A stretch of DNA of 6,363 bases, from positions 1 to 6,363 of the forward strand of contig JAHHUJ010000124.1 of NCBI GenBank assembly GCA_020024075.1, read 5' to 3'. Below are positions 4,974 to 6,363 of this stretch, piece after piece; positions within the stretch are counted from its first letter, which is position 1; each line of letters starts with the position of its first letter. This DNA comes from Psychrobacter sp. GTDB taxonomy: Bacteria > Pseudomonadota > Gammaproteobacteria > Pseudomonadales > Moraxellaceae. Made by a program: the position numbers and the translations under genes. The notes under the pieces are model-generated. The model ran no database searches. It was given only the letters and a program-made list of their open reading frames with translations, and had not been told where the DNA came from.

Positions 4974-6254
4974 ATGAATATTTTAATTATTGGTTCTGGC
5001 GGTCGTGAACATGCACTGGCTTGGCAATGTGCAAAAGACGCAGATGTCACCACAGTTTATGTGGCCAATGGCAACGCTGGTACAGCCCTTGAACCAAAAT
5101 GTGAAAATATTGACCTTGATACCACAGATCACCAAGCGGTTATTACTTTTTGTCAACAAAATACAGTTGAGCTTATCATCGTAGGCCCAGAAGCTCCTTT
5201 AGTAGCCGGCTTAGTCGATGACTGCAAAAAAGCAAATATCGCCATTTGGGGCCCGACTCAATATTGTGCACAGCTTGAAGGCTCTAAGACTTTTGCCAAA
5301 GAGTTTATGCAAGCCAATAATATCCCCACTGCGAAATATGAGGCGTTTACCGATATAGAAGCTGCTAAAGCTTATATCAATGAAAATGGAGCTCCTATTG
5401 TAGTTAAGGCAGATGGCCTAGCTGCAGGTAAAGGGGTTATCGTAGCAGAAACCATCGAACAAGCTCACAGTGCTATCGAAGATATGCTTGGCGACAATAA
5501 GTTTGGGGATGCCGGTAGCCGTGTGGTCATTGAGCAGTTTTTACAAGGTGAGGAAGCCAGCTTTATCTGTATGATTGATGGTGAAAACATCCTACCTATG
5601 GCCACCAGCCAAGATCACAAACGCGTGGGCGAAGGCGACACAGGGCCTAATACTGGCGGTATGGGCGCTTACTCGCCAGCCCCTGTTGTGACTCAAGAGG
5701 TTCATCAAAAGGTTATCGATCGAGTTATTCAACCAGTAGTTGATGCCATGAAGCAAGCAGGTCACCCCTACACCGGCTTCTTGTATGCAGGGCTAATGAT
5801 TGATGACAAAAACGACCCTTACGTTATTGAGTTTAATTGCCGCTTTGGTGACCCTGAAACCCAGCCCATCTTAATGCGTCTAAAAAGCTCGTTGGTAAAA
5901 CTAGTGCAGCAAGGCATAGCTGGTAAATTACCAAAATCTGCTGAGTGGGATGAGCGTGCGGCACTAGGTATCGTACTGGCCTCAAAAGGCTATCCAGCAT
6001 CATCCGCTAAAGGCGATGTAATTACTGGGCGCCCAGAACTAGACAGCAGTGAAACTACTAAGGTATTCCATGCTGGCACTAAAGCCGATGGCGACCATGT
6101 TGTCACCAATGGTGGTCGTGTGCTTTGTGTTACCGCTTTAGGTGATACCATTGCCGAGGCACAGAGTGAGGCGTTAAAAGTTACCGCTTCTATTCAGTTT
6201 GAGGGAGCGCATTATCGCCGTGATATCGGTTATAGAGCCCTTAATCGCGACTAA
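4974..6254 (+). CDS. purD: Phosphoribosylamine--glycine ligase (GAR synthetase) PurD
   Basis: PurD makes glycinamide ribonucleotide from phosphoribosylamine, glycine and ATP, the second step of purine synthesis in the cytoplasm. The 426-residue length is standard. The N domain opens with NILIIGSGGREHA (2-14). The ATP-grasp part shows VVKADGLAAGKGV (143-155), the long QDHKRVGEGDTGPNTGGMGA motif from residue 213, and the PurD signature EFNCRFGDPETQ (286-297) with the metal-binding Glu and Asn. The C domain has FHAGT (365-369), TNGGRVL (378-384) and YRRDIG (414-419). Nothing essential is missing. AAGGA (4964-4968) lies 5 bases before the ATG at 4974. purH, often next to purD in other Proteobacteria, is not here; purD stands alone with a divergent neighbour and its own upstream region. 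Confidence 0.98.
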   Translation: MNILIIGSGGREHALAWQCAKDADVTTVYVANGNAGTALEPKCENIDLDTTDHQAVITFCQQNTVELIIVGPEAPLVAGLVDDCKKANIAIWGPTQYCAQLEGSKTFAKEFMQANNIPTAKYEAFTDIEAAKAYINENGAPIVVKADGLAAGKGVIVAETIEQAHSAIEDMLGDNKFGDAGSRVVIEQFLQGEEASFICMIDGENILPMATSQDHKRVGEGDTGPNTGGMGAYSPAPVVTQEVHQKVIDRVIQPVVDAMKQAGHPYTGFLYAGLMIDDKNDPYVIEFNCRFGDPETQPILMRLKSSLVKLVQQGIAGKLPKSAEWDERAALGIVLASKGYPASSAKGDVITGRPELDSSETTKVFHAGTKADGDHVVTNGGRVLCVTALGDTIAEAQSEALKVTASIQFEGAHYRRDIGYRALNRD

Positions 6255-6275
6255 TAAAGATGCCTTCTTTATTAG
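6251..6275 (+). repeat. 10-base inverted repeat at the purD stop codon
   Basis: CTAATAAAGA (6251-6260) and TCTTTATTAG (6266-6275) are perfect inverted copies around TGCCT. The left arm contains the purD stop codon. The stem is A+T-rich and lacks a T-tail, so it is probably an mRNA 3' hairpin rather than a classical terminator. Confidence 0.6.
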
Positions 6276-6295
6276 CTCTATCATCAGATAAATCA

Positions 6296-6337
6296 TGGGG
6301 CTGAGCATTACCATTGTTTTGTTGGTATTCAGCCCCA
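6296..6337 (+). terminator. Strong hairpin downstream of purD, possible terminator without a T-run
   Basis: TGGGGCTGA (6296-6304) pairs perfectly with TCAGCCCCA (6329-6337), and TACCA (6309-6313) with TGGTA (6323-6327) continues the stem past a small asymmetric bulge, leaving a 9-base loop. It begins 42 bases after the purD stop. No T-run follows on either strand, so it is not a textbook intrinsic terminator; transcript-end protection, factor-assisted termination or a dispersed palindromic repeat are alternatives. Confidence 0.5.
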
Positions 6338-6363
6338 CTGACATATTAGATACCTAGCTTATT

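Noticed and set aside
4990..5184. 64-codon plus-strand frame inside purD
   Set aside because: It is a shifted-frame shadow of purD, which is intact.

Overview
The window looks like chromosomal housekeeping DNA from a gammaproteobacterium of the Moraxellaceae, most likely Psychrobacter or a close relative. This rests on moderate A+T content with very A+T-rich spacers, the style of the SerC, MetQ and PurD proteins, and a gene set typical of a free-living heterotroph. The genus is inferred; no marker gene is present. There is no transposase, phage gene, tRNA, rRNA or CRISPR array.

Layout. The left part reads on the minus strand: the 5' end of serC (phosphoserine aminotransferase, running off the left edge), preceded upstream by an unlabelled 265-codon gene (471-1268). 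I read that gene as a divergent, linker-extended psi subunit (HolD) of the DNA polymerase III clamp loader. A 401-base spacer (1269-1669) holds an imperfect 18-base tandem repeat, a hairpin and the intrinsic terminator of the next operon. Then comes a complete methionine ABC importer, also on the minus strand and transcribed metN, metI, metQ. metN and metI are tightly coupled. metQ follows after a 244-base spacer with its own leader, direct repeats and inverted repeat. Upstream of metN lies a 68-codon DUF2905 membrane protein gene, also minus strand. The right part is a divergent, complete purD on the plus strand with its own upstream region, followed by two strong hairpins.

How the genes fit together. 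MetQ (outer-facing lipoprotein), MetI (permease) and MetN (ATPase) form one methionine uptake machine. MetN is short and lacks the usual C-terminal methionine-sensing domain, so feedback inhibition at the transporter is probably absent. The spacers upstream of metN and metQ share a TACTGCA-type motif, which may reflect common regulation. SerC (serine synthesis) and PurD (glycine-consuming step of purine synthesis) are linked to methionine and one-carbon metabolism only loosely, and no common operon is evident.

The most interesting points are the HolD-like protein with a clamp-loader-binding tryptophan motif separated by about 100 residues from the psi-like domain, the truncated MetN, the shared met upstream motif, and the hairpins around purD. 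I found no convincing new multi-gene system.
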